This document shows positions 38,900 through 51,692 of a stretch of DNA of 64,000 nucleotides, one piece after another. Under the pieces are notes generated by a model. The model was given only the letters and a program-made list of their open reading frames with translations. It was not told where the DNA came from and searched no databases. The first letter of the stretch is position 1, and each line of letters begins with the position of its first letter. The stretch spans positions 744,001 to 808,000 of the forward strand of contig JAJKFH010001164.1 of assembly GCA_023333565.1 (NCBI GenBank), given 5' to 3'. Both the position numbers and the translations under genes were made by a program. The stretch is from Puffinus mauretanicus. Lineage: Eukaryota; Chordata; Aves; Procellariiformes; Procellariidae.

Positions 38900-41800
38900 C
38901 TAAAAGAAGAGAAAGAGAACAAACAACATCAAAACCAACCAAACAGAAAAAGTCAATCGCTTTTAGAGTGCAAAGGGCAAAAGGTATTTACAAAAGCTTA
39001 CTAAAGCTTTTTTCAGACCATCTACAAATAAGAACAAAAAGTAAATGTATGCCTGAAAACCCTGATGAGATTAAGAAAGGGAAAAACGTAAGGATTATAG
39101 TTGATCCACTAGGACTTAGTAGGGTACCATGGCATTTTGGCTGACCCTTTAACATGTGCATCCCTAAAAGTACTATTATCAAAGTGTATGGAAGAAGGGA
39201 GCAGAGGGAAGAAGGCAGCATTTGCAGAGTATATTCTTATCTGAAAATAGCAAATAAGTGGTAGAGATTATATTCTTCCCTCAGATACTAAATATTCAGG
39301 GATGAAGTCTGTTCTCCTCAGGCTGCCCTCAAAGTTGGTATTGCAAGATTGATTTTTTGGTCTTTTACATGCTGGAGAATATCCAAAGAATATATTGGTA
39401 GATGTTTTAAATCTAAAACTAAGGAAAATGCCTTTGTATTTAACAAACTATTGGCCTAAATCTGACTGTACCTACATTATGCCAACAGTGGTGTAAGCCA
39501 ATTAATTTCAGAATAGTCATTCCTAATTTATTCCATGTGAAATGAAGCAAGTCCATGCATTATGTGTTTTTCTGGATATCCATATCAGGATATTTTATTC
39601 CATCTGGTACGTACACAGTATGAAAAAACATATGTTCATGCTACATCCCGCTTTGCTGCATAAACAAGAAGTGACAGTGGTTTGCACAGTAATTCCAAAG
39701 AAACACAATACAAAACTCAACGTAGGCCTTATGTGGGCCAAAGCTGGGACCAATGAATAGATAGTGTGCTCAGACTGTAATGTTATATTATTTGCTAATA
39801 ACTCTTTCTGTTGGTTGCACAAATAGCATTAATGGGCTATGACATTTATTTTAACTTAGTTTTTTCAAAGCTTAGAATACCCATACTTTGCTCTTATATT
39901 CTTGGGTGGAGAGTAATTAATCATATTTTGCACAAAATAAAAAGGAAGAGAGGCCAGGATCAGTTAATAAATACTTCTTGTTATTTAGCTGCACAGAATG
40001 CTGTTGACAGAACTGGGCACTGAACCTTCCAACTCGCTGCTGTAACATTTCTGGATCTGGGATTGATACAAAATACTGGACAGCAATGTCATACTGTTAG
40101 AGTGACATTCAAAGTGGATTTGTTGCCGTCTGCATTTGCCTTGCAGAACCTTTGATACTACTGCTTCTTTTTACATACAGTCCTTTTGCATTGGCTCATC
40201 CAGCTGCCTTTTTCATGATCAAAAACACTCTAATGAGCCAAAGCTGCAGTAAAGGCTTTGCACCTCTTCATTTCCATGGAAAAGCAATCACAGATCACCT
40301 TCTGCAGTTACTGTTCTTCAGACTCTTGGATTTGAGAATGTTCTTCTAACTTTATAAACCCTACATTAAGCCAAATATATCAGTCTGTTACAGGGACCAG
40401 TAGAGATATATTAGGAACAAGCTGTAGCCTGTAAGCACATCAGTGATCCTATATCCATTTTAGGTACATGCAGGACAGCTGGGTGCTCATTTACAACGAA
40501 ACATAGCATAATAGTATCATTTTCTGAAGTGGCCTCTGATGCCTGCTTTAATCCTCTAATCCAGGCCTCTGCCTTACCCATAAAATAATATTTTAAAGGC
40601 AGAACTGCTGTCCCTAAAATACCCCTTAATTAGAGGAACCACTTGTTTGCATATAAAAATATGTTCAAAGATAAAAATCATTATGTGCACACACTAAGAG
40701 CAGCTCAACAGCCACACATCTCAGTAAAGATTTTTTAGATGTGAAGAGGCTACTATAGCTTCCTTCAAAAAGAGTAAAGCTTTACTTCTCCTTATGTTTA
40801 GTATGCGATGAGAAAATTCTCTCCAGTTCAGACCCACACATTGTTTTAGCTTGATTCTAAATATGGACATATATGAAACACCCAACTTGCTGCTCGCAGA
40901 GGTCACACAGTAAGAAGCTAGTAACCCAAGCCACCTGGCACGTACTTGTGGGACAGGTATTTACTGCCCTTGACCTACAATGTGAAAAATAACTTACACT
41001 GGAATGAAAAAGAACCACATGTTACAAGCTCTGACTCACTCTTCGTATTTATTAATACTCCCCTTTCCAGAGCTTTCAGCACATCAAGTTCCATACTCTT
41101 AACAGGCCACTTCTATTTTTTACCCAGGGCCAGGGTGATAAAGCTTTAATGTAAAAGTGTATCAGAGAAACAGATGCTTTGTTATTCTTTGCAGATCAAG
41201 GAAATAATCTCAAAATTAATTTTAGCTTTCTGATAGGATTTTCCAAAGGATTTAGCTAAACCTCTAACAATTCCAGCAATTCACACAATTAAGTTTAAAT
41301 GATTTGGTGAAAAGGACACCAAATTGAAATATGAAATATATCTTAAGATCAACCCCCAAACCTGAATTTTCTTATAGTTTTTACCATACTGCTAACTGCA
41401 TGTTCATGAACGCATAATAAATTCAGAGTTTTGGAGCACCATAATTTCACAATCTTTATGCAGCATCTCATGTTGTACTATATGGCAAGAACGTCCAGCA
41501 CAAAGTCCAGAGCCGATTTTGCAGAGCTCACGGTGCTTTCCTTGTGCACTCTTTCACATATATCCACAATGAGATCGAGACTATCATGGATGAGACCAAG
41601 TCCCAAGGTAGTTACAGATTCCATGTTACTCCGGACAGAGCAGTAGGAAAGATGCCTCTCACTTCATGGATAACACTCAAGTGGGAGTGGGAATGACAGG
41701 ATTATTGAACTCTGAATTTTCTCCGCATGTAAACAGAGATGTACAATTCTCTAAATCTCAGAGGAATTACCTGAAAAGACACATGTACTTAGTAGCTCTG

Positions 41801-43640
41801 GGCTTTTTAATCTTTTCAGATTGTTCCTGGGCTGCAGGATAAAGGCTGAATTTTTTTATCAGAACATTTAGATGATTTCTCATAAATTTTCTTATTTGTT
41901 CATCAGTGCTACAGATATTACAGGCAGATAGACAGAAATTCCATAAAATTTTGTTAAAAAAAAAAAAACAACAACTCAGATGGTTGTTCTAAGGTAGAAC
42001 CTTGCTTTGTAATTCAGTGCACTGCCACAGGCAGTACATATAAAGGAGACATAAAACATGGAAAAGCAGCAGAGTGAAGACTGTGAGGCGTTTTCTGCAG
42101 GTACACCTTTTTTGCACCCCAACAATCACTGACATATTAGGTAGTCATATCACAATGCCCTCTGTAGTCAATAGAATGGTTCACATTGACTTCGGTGAGT
42201 GATAGATGCAGCTGTGTTGTAATTTTGATAACGAAGAAATAGCCAGAATGCTGAGCCCTCCAAAATACAGCCCCTTCACCCCCACCCTTGCAGATGTTAA
42301 GGAGGCGTGTGAAGATAGTGGGAGAAAGATAGTGAGATATACTCCCAGGAAACTCTGCATATTGAAATAAGACAAGGATTTAGTTTTCCCCAAGAAAACT
42401 GTATATTAAGAGAGAAGCATTCTGAGGTTTATTTTGCTGATCTTGCTTACTAACTGAAATTATTTTCTTTTAAACACTAATTGCCTTTCTTAATTATCCA
42501 GTATGAGAAGGGATGATAGGATTTTTTCCGATAAGTTAATTAGGGTTGTTAATGCTGAGTGCTCAAGAGAGTTACAATGAATCATCTAAACCTCTTGAAT
42601 CATCTAGAACATGTATATATGCTCTTTTATAAGGATGAAATATCCTTACTTTGCTACAACTTAAAAACCCTTGGTTTTGCTCTTGCAAAGAGCTTCTGCA
42701 ATGGGATATAAAGTACTTGGAAATATGCATTTGCTATCAAACCTCGAGTGGATTGTCTCCATTTTCTGTTTTTCCTCATATAGCCAAGTCCCTAGTGTTG
42801 AAAGTATACTTTTTCCTATATTCATAATAAGAAATTTATCTTCATTTTAAATAAACACAAATAAACAAATTAGAGATTTGTTTGCAAATTAATACATGAA
42901 GGCAGAAAAATTAGGAAAACCTGTTTCTCATTGCTTTTTCTCATGTATTGTAGTCCAAGCTCCTCACTTCACGAACCTACTAGTAAAACAGTTGATCTGC
43001 AACGCAGTAACACTGAAAACCTTGACAGCATGGGATCAAACTATCTGGGTAGTATCTAGAGATCGTTCCTAGATCTGTTAAGAGCAAAGCTAACAGATGT
43101 GAGACAGACAATGTTCAAACCAGAGGATTCAAAATATTGCAGTTTTGAGTCATTTTGCATAGGAAAGCCAATACATTAAGGCAGGAAATACAGCGGGACA
43201 CTCCAGTAGACTAGCATGTCAGGTTTGCTGGTCAAAGCAATTGCCCTTTAGGAAATTACCAAAGATCAGATCTGTTTCATAGCAGATCTGTTTCACCATC
43301 ACTGTAATGGCTGACAGTGATACTTGGTTCTATGAGACTACATGCATTAGTTTAAATCGCTAAATGCCAGAACCCTGAGATGATCACAGTTACTTCAGTC
43401 ACAGTGCTCCTCCTCATGCTCTGGTGACTATTTCCAACCCATATTGCAATTCAGATACCAAAGACCAAGAGTTATTCTGTAACTGTTATATGTTTTGGGG
43501 GGCACTGGAAAATTTAGTGCTTGTTCCAGACCTTAATCATGATTACCAGACAAATGCACAATAGGGTAGGTTCTATTACATTAAGTTTTCAGCAAATTAA
43601 TTACTTATTGAAGTATTAAATATTTTACCATGTTACCTAC
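38900..43640 (-). other. LDB3 intron between the cardiac ZM exon and the microexon
   Basis: AT-rich intron. A short protein-like segment on the minus strand at about 41480-41653 is reported separately. No repeat family recognised. Confidence 0.65.
41480..41653 (-). other. Short protein-like open segment, unrecognised
   Basis: Between an in-frame TGA and a TAG the minus strand encodes about 57 residues, reading LSYCSVRSNMESVTTLGLGL, then IHDSLDLIVDICERVHKES and ALDFVLDVLAI. The amphipathic, helix-like pattern and GC-richer codons look more like real protein than the surrounding intron does. I cannot name a family. It could be a fragment of a processed pseudogene, an unknown exon, or chance. 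Confidence 0.3.
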
Positions 43641-44047
43641 CCTCTAGGAAGTCCACCTTCCGAAGCCCTTCGGTTGAGACTTAATTTATGCATCTCAGCC
43701 ATTTCCCTTAGAGTCTCTGCTGAGTAAAGGCCAATAGGGTTGTTATACTGCCTTGCAGGGCTCAGCTGGTGTAAAGGACTATTGCCATCAGTCAACACAG
43801 GGCTTAGTTTTGAACCTAGATTACTCTTTGCAGGTGAAATGTCAGGAGTCACAGACTGAGAGGACATGGAAGATCTAACTGTGGTAGTCTTTAAGTAGGA
43901 AGAGCTATTTGAAAAGCTGATCTCTTGCTTGTTGAGGTAGCCTGAAAACGTTCCATTGGTTGCTAAAATACTACCCATAGGCCCAGCCGCCGTGTTAGTT
44001 AGAGGACTGAAGGTTGTTCTGTTGCCATTGATTTCCCAAGCAGGTTC
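43641..44047 (-). CDS. LDB3: LDB3 exon: cardiac-type ZM exon (407 bp)
   Basis: This is the counterpart of human LDB3 exon 4, the cardiac-preferred exon. The acceptor is CTACTACAG, and the exon opens in phase 0 with EPAWEING. A Ser/Thr/Asn-rich stretch of about 100 residues follows, then the ZM motif QYNNPIGLYSAETLREMA about 31 residues from the end, then LNRRASEGGLPR. The donor is GTAGGT after two bases (GG) of a Gly codon, so the exit phase is 2. Known family facts: the ZM motif helps anchor ALP/Enigma proteins on alpha-actinin rods at the Z-disc, and this exon is replaced by other exons in skeletal muscle. The upstream serine-rich part is poorly conserved with human, while the ZM part is strongly conserved. 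An RBFOX-type TGCATG lies 13 nt before the exon. The reading frame runs open upstream into intron, so the acceptor, not an ATG, defines the start. Confidence 0.94.
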
Positions 44048-47000
44048 CTGTAGTAGCAAACATGCAGGCCAAGAAAAGAAAAAAAGAAGAGAGCAATCAT
44101 AGAACACATGCAAAAATAACATATCTGCAATTACTGCTTTCTAAACATATTGATAAACTTGCAATAAATAGATTGGGGCCAAAGCATCCAACCTTTCAGG
44201 GAAGATTTTCAAAGAAACGCATCGTTTCAAAATAAGGAAAGCAAAACATACTCAGGCATTTTTTTACTGGGTTTTAGTTGAAATCAACAAATAAAGCTTA
44301 ACATTAAAAGAGCATTTGCTACTAGTCAACCTCATAGCAATAATTTTATATAAAGACAACACTGTCCATTAATTTCTAGGATAATTGAGAAATCTTAAAA
44401 AAGTGTCTTGAGGTCAGAATCATTTGAGATAATATACAAAAATAAAAGTCAATGCCATCATTATAAAAACATAATGATTCTAAACCACACAATTCTATTT
44501 TCCATGAGTATACTTAAAGTTATTGAAGCCCACACATTGCATTGCTTTCATAGGCTCTGGTTCATGCTAATTAGGCCATGCAGCATGGTTAGCAGATAGA
44601 CCAACAGGACTCGAGAACAGGTACTGCTCAACAGATAGGTTGCTTCTATTCTGATCATTTCTGCATAATTTCACTTGCAGGAACGTGTGCCTGAGTATGT
44701 AGATGAAGAGTGTATGATCCTACAGTCATGTCCCAGATAATGTGTCTAACTAGGCAGCAGGATGTATTGTCTGAGTCGAAGTCACAGGAGTCTCTCTTAC
44801 AATAGCTACACCCATAGCAGTCTGTGCTGGTGCTCAAATTAGAAATATTCTACCAAAACCTTATCCTGGAAAAATGCAGTAGAATGCTTCAGTTTCATAA
44901 ATGATTTGCTATTAAAGCAGCTTAGTGAAACCAAAATAAAAGGTAATATCAAAGAAGAAAAATACTGCTTTTTCAGCAACACAATGCAGGAAATAAGTTG
45001 TCGCATGAGTTCTGAGGAAGTTTCATGTAAAACTTCTGTGCTCATGTTGCCTAAAACACCCTGTCACTGCTTCAAGCTCATTCTGGTCCAACACTATCTA
45101 AATCCCTAGGACTGGAGGGTACTCAGCTCTTCGCAGGAAGCACAGAGCACCCTTAGCGTTAAAGTGCCTCATTTCCTTCCAGCTACTGGCAGCGTGTAGT
45201 GACCACAGCTCTATACTTTTTGGAAGTCTGTCCATACTGCAGGTAGGCAATTTTATCAAAGAGGAATACAAACTTCACTTTCAGGAGGGCATTTTATACC
45301 TTTACTCTCAGTTTTCTTATTCTTTAACTTCTAAAGGCTCAGTGACTGGAACACGAATAGCAAGATTCTAATATTGATTATTTTTAACATCTCTTTAATG
45401 GTTGCCTTTTGAACCTAGCATCCTGAGTGCTGGAACTCATCATTTAGGTTTTTTTGGAACTAAAAACTCACATGTTTTAAGTAATGAATTATATAGTTTC
45501 AAAAGCTGTTTTATTCTTCACTTTTGTTTGTCTGTAATTATGTTCTTTGGATAAAAAAATCTATAGCTGAGGTACCCAACAAACTATTTGAATGCTTGGC
45601 AATTTACAGATTTCTCTAGAGCCATAATATCAATTTGTAGTTTATCTCAGAAGCTCCTGGCTCCAGCCTAACTTGGGCTACATTGCTTTTGCTATAGGAG
45701 AAGGATCACTTCAACCTCTCCCTCTGGACCTGGACACGCTGCAGCCATAACTGGTACCCAGATGCCGTGACGCTGACAGGTAAGAGGCCCGCCAGTAACG
45801 CTGGCAGCATGCTGCAGTCTAGCTCTGGGGGACAGGAACGGGCAAGGGACATGATCCTGAAGAAGGGATGGAGCCCACAATCTGCCCTCAATGAAAGCCA
45901 CTACAAGAGCAGCTGGTGGCCTGCAGTGACATTTTGCCTCATTTGGGCTGGCACTGCTTCAGTTGCCATCTTTAATATCTTACACGCATCTCGCCCATAG
46001 CCTTGCACGAAACATAGGCCTGAGAAAAATTTGGCCTCTGATTTTCTACTTTTGTAGTATTGGTTATCATTAATGTCATTTACTGATTTTGATACTAATG
46101 TTCACTAGAAAGATAAATATTTTATATTCTCCTCTTGGATTTTTCTGTATTGCATATTTAAGTTTAGGGAGATTACATTTGAAAAAATCAAGATAATATG
46201 GCCTGATTCATTGAAATTAATTGCAAAAAAATCCCTAAAGGTCTAAGGATATAACAACATTATAATCATAACATTAAATACATTTAAGATGTTTTGAATG
46301 AAAAACGTAAGGCAGATAAAATGAACTGAGAACATTTTTCTTAGTAATAAACAGGAAGAGACTTTAGCTGGCATTAATAGCTGCCTGAGGCTGTAAAAAT
46401 AGATAATCCTAAAAGCGTTTTTCAGACTATGCCTTTTTAAATAAATACATTTGAATTACACACTTCAGTCATTATACCCTGACACAGAAAACAGCAAACA
46501 ACCAACCTTTAAGTGGCCTACTGCAAGCTTCCAAGTATCATTAAATAAACAGAAAACATCTCTAAAAATGCGTTGGAAAAAAGGCACAAATGCACAAGAC
46601 CATGTTCATAAATTAAGTCACCACTTGTGCAAATGAGTTTTACATGCTAGCAGAGAGGGGCAAAACAAATGTTAAAAAAAAAATACAGAGCCAATAGAGA
46701 AGAAAAAGGATCTGCCGGAGTTATATTTCTTTGTTACCCTGAAAACTCTGTCGCTTTTATCCAAGTTAACTGTGGGTTTCCTTTCTAAACCCCATAAAAA
46801 AAGGTGTTACTGGACACTAACACTAGGCAAAGGGAAAATTATAGAACTGCCATAAAAATGACGGTTGATGATTTTGTTCACCTTTATGACATGAATGGAA
46901 TTTTGGTTTCACTCCTCAAACAATTTCTAGCTGGAATACCAGCATGTTGGTAACTCAACACTAGAATTCCTAGGAACCCAGCAGTGCCAGGTTAGCATTC

Positions 47001-50000
47001 TCCATTTTGAGTTAATATTCATGGTAGTTTTAAGGTAGTTGTTTTCAGGGGTTTGGGGGGGGGGAAGGGATGAAACAGGAAGTGTCTAAGAGAGCAGCTG
47101 TATAACTACTTCTAAAGAATTACTGCCCAATAATCAGCTTATTTAGCTCTTTCCTCTTGTGAATGACAAAGAATCTCTCATTCAGTTTATTCCTGGTAGG
47201 ATATTTTAGAATTTGTTTTCTCCAGTTCAGTGGCAAAAACAGATCAATGCAGCATTTCTGAAACCATCTCTGAATGTGAAGGTCAAATTTCTAATACTGA
47301 GCAGCAGCACGGCTTTTAGGATTACCTCACATGAAATGCAGCCAACAGTAACAAACGTTCCCCTGTTTCCCATCTCTCTCATCCCATTCTGTTTCAGTCC
47401 CTGTGGCTGGAAAAGCAAGCTAACATTTCAATCTATGCAAGTCTGATGCTACCCTTCAGCCGACCAGAAGAGGAGGCTCTGACACTGAGCAATGGGCTGC
47501 TTCTCTCGAGAAAGGTGCTGTGATCCTGCAGCAATCCCTTTCTAGGAGGCGAAACCTGCGTTTTAATTTCTCAGTATAATGTCAGTGAGTGAACCTAAAA
47601 CTGATAAATGTAGAGGAGTCTCAAACATTTGGGAATAGAAGGAAGCTATGAATCAGCTCAGTTTCCATTCTGAAATATTATTATTCTTTTCTTTATAAAT
47701 ATTCAAGTTCTATGAAAGGCAAATGCTCCTTCTTATGTATCAGAGAAGTGAGAAACAAATTTATATTGGAAGACACAATACCAGTTTTTCAGGTCCTCTT
47801 CCTTTGACAGCCCATGTTCTATTTTTCTATTGCTATGACCATACAGTCTTTATTCACCGTTTGCACTTCTGGGAGAACAATTTTAATGCTATACTAATGA
47901 ATTTGACCTCCCAACATGCCCAAGATACAGTTGTTGCTTTAAACTTTTTATAGAAAGGAGGAAACAGAGGCACCATAGCATTAAATGACTCTGCTCAAAG
48001 ACATCCAACAAATAGCTTTTGGCTCAGCCAGCTCTTCCACCCTATGATCTACTTAAAAAGTCAATCATCTCTTCATCTATTTTCTGTTAGCCACATAGGT
48101 TCCCAAATTTGGCAGGAAACAAGTCGTAAGCATTACAAGATCCTCACTGGGAGTCTAAAATAAGTGTGTTCGGTACTGTTTCATAAACAGGACAACACAT
48201 AGTCACATTATTAAAATTAAAGAGGCTGTCTTAATACCTCTATGCAAAGGGACAAACGTTCAAGCTATGCTTAGCCTTAAAGCTTCAGCTTGAACATTTT
48301 GAACTGCACTGAGCTGAATCTTCACCTGTGTTGTGCCCCCTTGAAAAGCTGCAGGAACTCACTGACTGATGATGGCTTAGTTTCAGTCCTTGCACTCATA
48401 CTTACTCTTCTTGTTATTTGAATGCTTTCAGCATTAGTTATGCCCTTTCTTCCAGCTATGCCACACTGTGCAAAAGACTTGACTAAATCAAAGAGATTTG
48501 ACTAAACTAAATGAAAATTGTTTCAAGTTTGAGATTAATGTCAGATACAGAAATAGTGAAACTGCAAATCAGTCAAACTTTTATTTCCAATAATAGTTCT
48601 ACAGTTCAGTTCATGCCATACTTATGGTTGCAGAACCTGTATCATCCATAACATTGATCAGCTCAGAAAAATTTCTATCATGGTGAAGAACTCTGGCGTT
48701 TTTATACCCCCCTTACATCTTTGTAAAAGAATGTATGCTTATTTTTCTAAAACACAAAAAACCATGACCATAGCATTCAAAGAAGAAATACATGCTTGAA
48801 AATTAGTGGAAGCTGCAATCAGATCAGCAATAATATACAAGAGAATTTATGGTTTAAACTAGACACTGAACTTGCACATGCAGATTTTTTAGCTAACATT
48901 GCCATGCCTTAACCTTGACTCAGAGAAAGGTGAGAAAAACTTCTCTCGATGTTTGAGGACAATACTGTTGTGACTGTCTTGTAATGTAGTTTTTTGCTGT
49001 TTTTTGAAATGCAATTGAATTCATTTCATGTGAACCATCACAGTCTAAACACTGTCAAGCAGTGATGTGGAGGTAACAGCTTCCACGTGTGTGTCACGGT
49101 ATTCTTCCTTTCTACAGTGATATTGTTACTAGAAATAATAAAGGGACAAGCAAAGAAACCTTGATTTTTGAAGTATATTTACTGTAACATACTTTACTGC
49201 AACATCCCCATACCACTGTTTGTATCAGTAAAGACTTTTTATTCTGCATTTTGAGATTTCTCCAATGGTTCAATGCCTTCATTCAATGCCAAACCACCCT
49301 CAGAGAAGAGTTTTTCTTCAATTAAAAATTACTGTTGTCCACTACTGGATACTAGTGACACAAACGTCACTCCTCTTGACCTGCAAAGGGCCCCCCACTC
49401 CAGCACTCTACTGCTACCTCTTCCCTCTGGGCCAAAGACCCTACACCTAAGAAGACCTTTCTGAATACTGTTAGATACCCTGTTTCCCACCATACCTTCT
49501 CCTAGATGCCACCCTTTTCCTCCAGAAAGGTTCCAGTAAATCTCTTTTCCAGCTGCAAGTACTGTCTGTAGCCCATTCAGAATAGGCTGCCTCCAACAGC
49601 TCCTATAAACTTTCCTAAGCACCGAGGCACAGAATGCTAAAGAGTGAGATAACATGCTGCTGAAAAAGGCTTGAGTCCTTTGATCCTCATTTCTCTCTGA
49701 AGGCTTAAAATAGGAAATGTAAGTGACTTTATAGCTTTCATGCCAAAGGCACTTTTAGGACTTTTAAAGAAAACTACAGTGCATGGAGTTAACTTCTCTA
49801 CAGGGTAGATAGTTAAGGGAGAAAAATGTTTTGTGTGGTAAACAGCTTTGAATACCTACGGCAGTAATTTTAAAATTGACACTTGCCAGGGAAGAAATGC
49901 ACCTAATACAGAGTCATGACAATCTGATGTGGTGGAAGAAGGCAAATTTGTCATACCTGCACAGGTGCTACTGAGGGTCCCAAAAGATAGTTGTCAGTCT

Positions 50001-51406
50001 TGTGTTGGTGAATAACTATGAAGAGACATGTCTACTTGCTGCCTTGAAAACTAATAGCATTCTGTGTAGTTCTTGAGAGAAAGTAAGTACTCTCTCCCCC
50101 TTCCTGTCCCTATTACTTTGCCGGTGCAGTCCAACACCAGTCTAACTACAAGAATGATCCATTGTTTTTGTACTAGCAATTTCACAGTACTGTTTGGTGA
50201 CTCTTCCAATAACTTTCTCCAAGATAACTTTTATAAAATCATGATATAAGCAGAAACAACTCTGAGCAAGATAAATTCTTAATTTCTTCTTCCCTTGCCA
50301 AAAAGTTTACAAGATCCGGAGCAAAATAACATTATTTCTATCTCAACTAATAAATGGCCAGACAGGTTCATTTCAAATTTGATAAAATAAAATTGAATCA
50401 AATTATTCTCCCCAAGTGCATTCTCTTTTGTTAGTTTGAACATATTTGTAGCGGTTACAGGGATGATGTTACCTTCTCAGCTCTGAATTTGGAAAGCACA
50501 GTGTTTATAAAAATTACTTAAAATTGATCTGTGGAAGTCAGAACTGCCAAAACCAGTAGAACACCACCTAATTCCCCACGTATTTTCACCTTCAGTGTTT
50601 CTTATTTATACTACATACTAGGGATGAAACTGGCACTCAAAGAAGGGGTAAAGTTGCAGCAATGGAGATTTTTTACCTCCTCTCCATTTATCTAACTAAA
50701 TGCGTCAGCAATACAAATGTCCTATCCAGTGCTTGAGCCTAAGGATATATACCATCTTTCAGGTATCCTTGCTCCTCAGTGCCTCCAAAGATACAGATGA
50801 GTTGCAGGTACAGTCAATGAATGCTGTTTATTCTAATATGAACGTTTATTTTATGGAAGATGACAAGCTTTGACAACAGAAACCAAGCCATCCATTTCCT
50901 CTGCCACTTGCTGTTACTCATTAAATTGACTTATCCTCTTTATTTTTTATTCTGATGTCTTTTGAATAGTGTGACAAGAATGCAGTAAGATGCAAGCTTT
51001 CAAATGCCCTAATGTCCTCTTTCCAAATCAGTGTCTTTTCAGTTGTAGTTAGGATTTGGATACACTGAGGCACAGTCTAATGGTTTTTCCCCAAGAATCT
51101 ACAAAAGCAAATGTATATTTTGAGAAGCTTTGGTAGCCTGTTGCAGCCTAGATGAAAACAAACTGCTCAGAATGTGTTAGACCAGATCACAACAGAGGAT
51201 AGCTGGATGCTTTGGTTCTGCTAATCAGAAATTAGCAAAATACAGGTCACTAATACATTGCATTGTGGCAGTTTTGCTGCCTGTGCATTCATTCAATGTT
51301 TACTTAATTAGGATAGGCAAAAGCTATTTCCTGTAGTAGATGTTTACCTTCACCGTGGTAGATAAAAATTGTATTAACTTTGGCTGAGGAGAAATGGGTC
51401 ACATAC
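44048..51406 (-). other. LDB3 intron between the linker exon and the cardiac ZM exon
   Basis: 7.4 kb. Two GC-richer islands stand out: about 45660-46010 and about 49260-49660. The first contains a plus-strand segment with good splice borders (45698-45779). A G10 run occurs at 47055-47064. No repeat family recognised. Confidence 0.6.
44061..44066 (-). promoter_or_regulatory. RBFOX-type TGCATG upstream of the cardiac ZM exon
   Basis: TGCATG on the minus strand, ending 13 nt before the first base of the cardiac exon, inside the acceptor region. RBFOX proteins bind UGCAUG and usually repress an exon when bound upstream. A functional role here is inferred. Confidence 0.5.
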
Positions 51407-51482
51407 CTTCTGGTGGGGAATTACAGCCCTGGCAGACTCAATTCTGGGCGCTGTGGTTGAAACTGGCACTGGACGTTTAGAT
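51407..51482 (-). CDS. LDB3: LDB3 exon: linker after the PDZ domain (76 bp)
   Basis: This exon encodes the short linker directly after the PDZ domain, about residues 83-107 of the human protein. It reads SKRPVPVSTTAP near its start and VIPHQK at its end, against human SKRPIPISTTAP and VIPHQK. It begins with one base (A) completing a codon from the upstream PDZ exon, and it ends on a complete AAG codon before a GTATGT donor. The exit phase is therefore 0, which governs which alternative exon can follow. The acceptor is odd: a run of 15 T on the minus strand, then GGGGTCCCC directly before AG, so purines interrupt the pyrimidine tract. An ERV lies 168 bp upstream in intron. In human LDB3 this linker is common to the cardiac and skeletal isoforms. 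Confidence 0.94.
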
Positions 51483-51650
51483 CTGGGGACCCCAAAAAAA
51501 AAAAAAAAGAAAAAAGATTAGTAATCTGGACTCCTATTTTTCAGTTCTAATTTCGTGCAAAAATGCTGCTTCATCAGGAGCGAAAGCTAAGCATAGCCTA
51601 GACTTTTTCTAGTGATCATCATGCTTTTTCTACATCCTCATTTACAAAGG

Positions 51651-51692
51651 TGGTGTGGTTTAACCTGGCAGGCAGCTAAACACCACACAGCC
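51651..51692 (-). repeat. 3' LTR remnant of the same provirus (U5 end only)
   Basis: About 42 bp match the U5 terminus of the 5' LTR (plus strand TGGTGTGGTTTAACC, then GGCAGGCAGCTAAACACCA) with a few substitutions. It joins integrase-like sequence abruptly at about 51692, so the rest of this LTR and the end of pol have been lost. Confidence 0.85.

Larger units (their letters stand above)
6263..51482 (-). other. LDB3: LDB3 gene body, central part (nine exons placed)
   Basis: LDB3 (Cypher/ZASP) is a sarcomere Z-disc protein with an N-terminal PDZ domain that binds alpha-actinin, an alternatively spliced ZM region, and three C-terminal LIM domains in long isoforms. The assignment rests on minus-strand exons that match the known protein in order: a VIPHQK linker, two different ZM exons (one with QYNNPIGLYSAETLREMA, one with QYNTPISMYSQDAIMDAI), the [11 protein letters not shown] and [12 protein letters not shown] block, and the stop-containing exon ending AQILNVKS. 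All placed junctions have AG/GT borders and consistent phases. The PDZ exons (5') and LIM exons (3') were not found and should lie outside the window. PDLIM5 is the closest relative, but it lacks these two ZM exons and differs in sequence. Confidence 0.96.

Noticed and set aside
43266..43295. Local duplication of CAGATCTGTTTCA
   Set aside because: A single 13-bp tandem duplication with a short spacer, with no sign of function.
49329..49655. 108-codon minus-strand open frame in a GC-richer patch
   Set aside because: Open on both strands, with no recognisable protein or repeat family. Possibly an old repeat, but I cannot support it.
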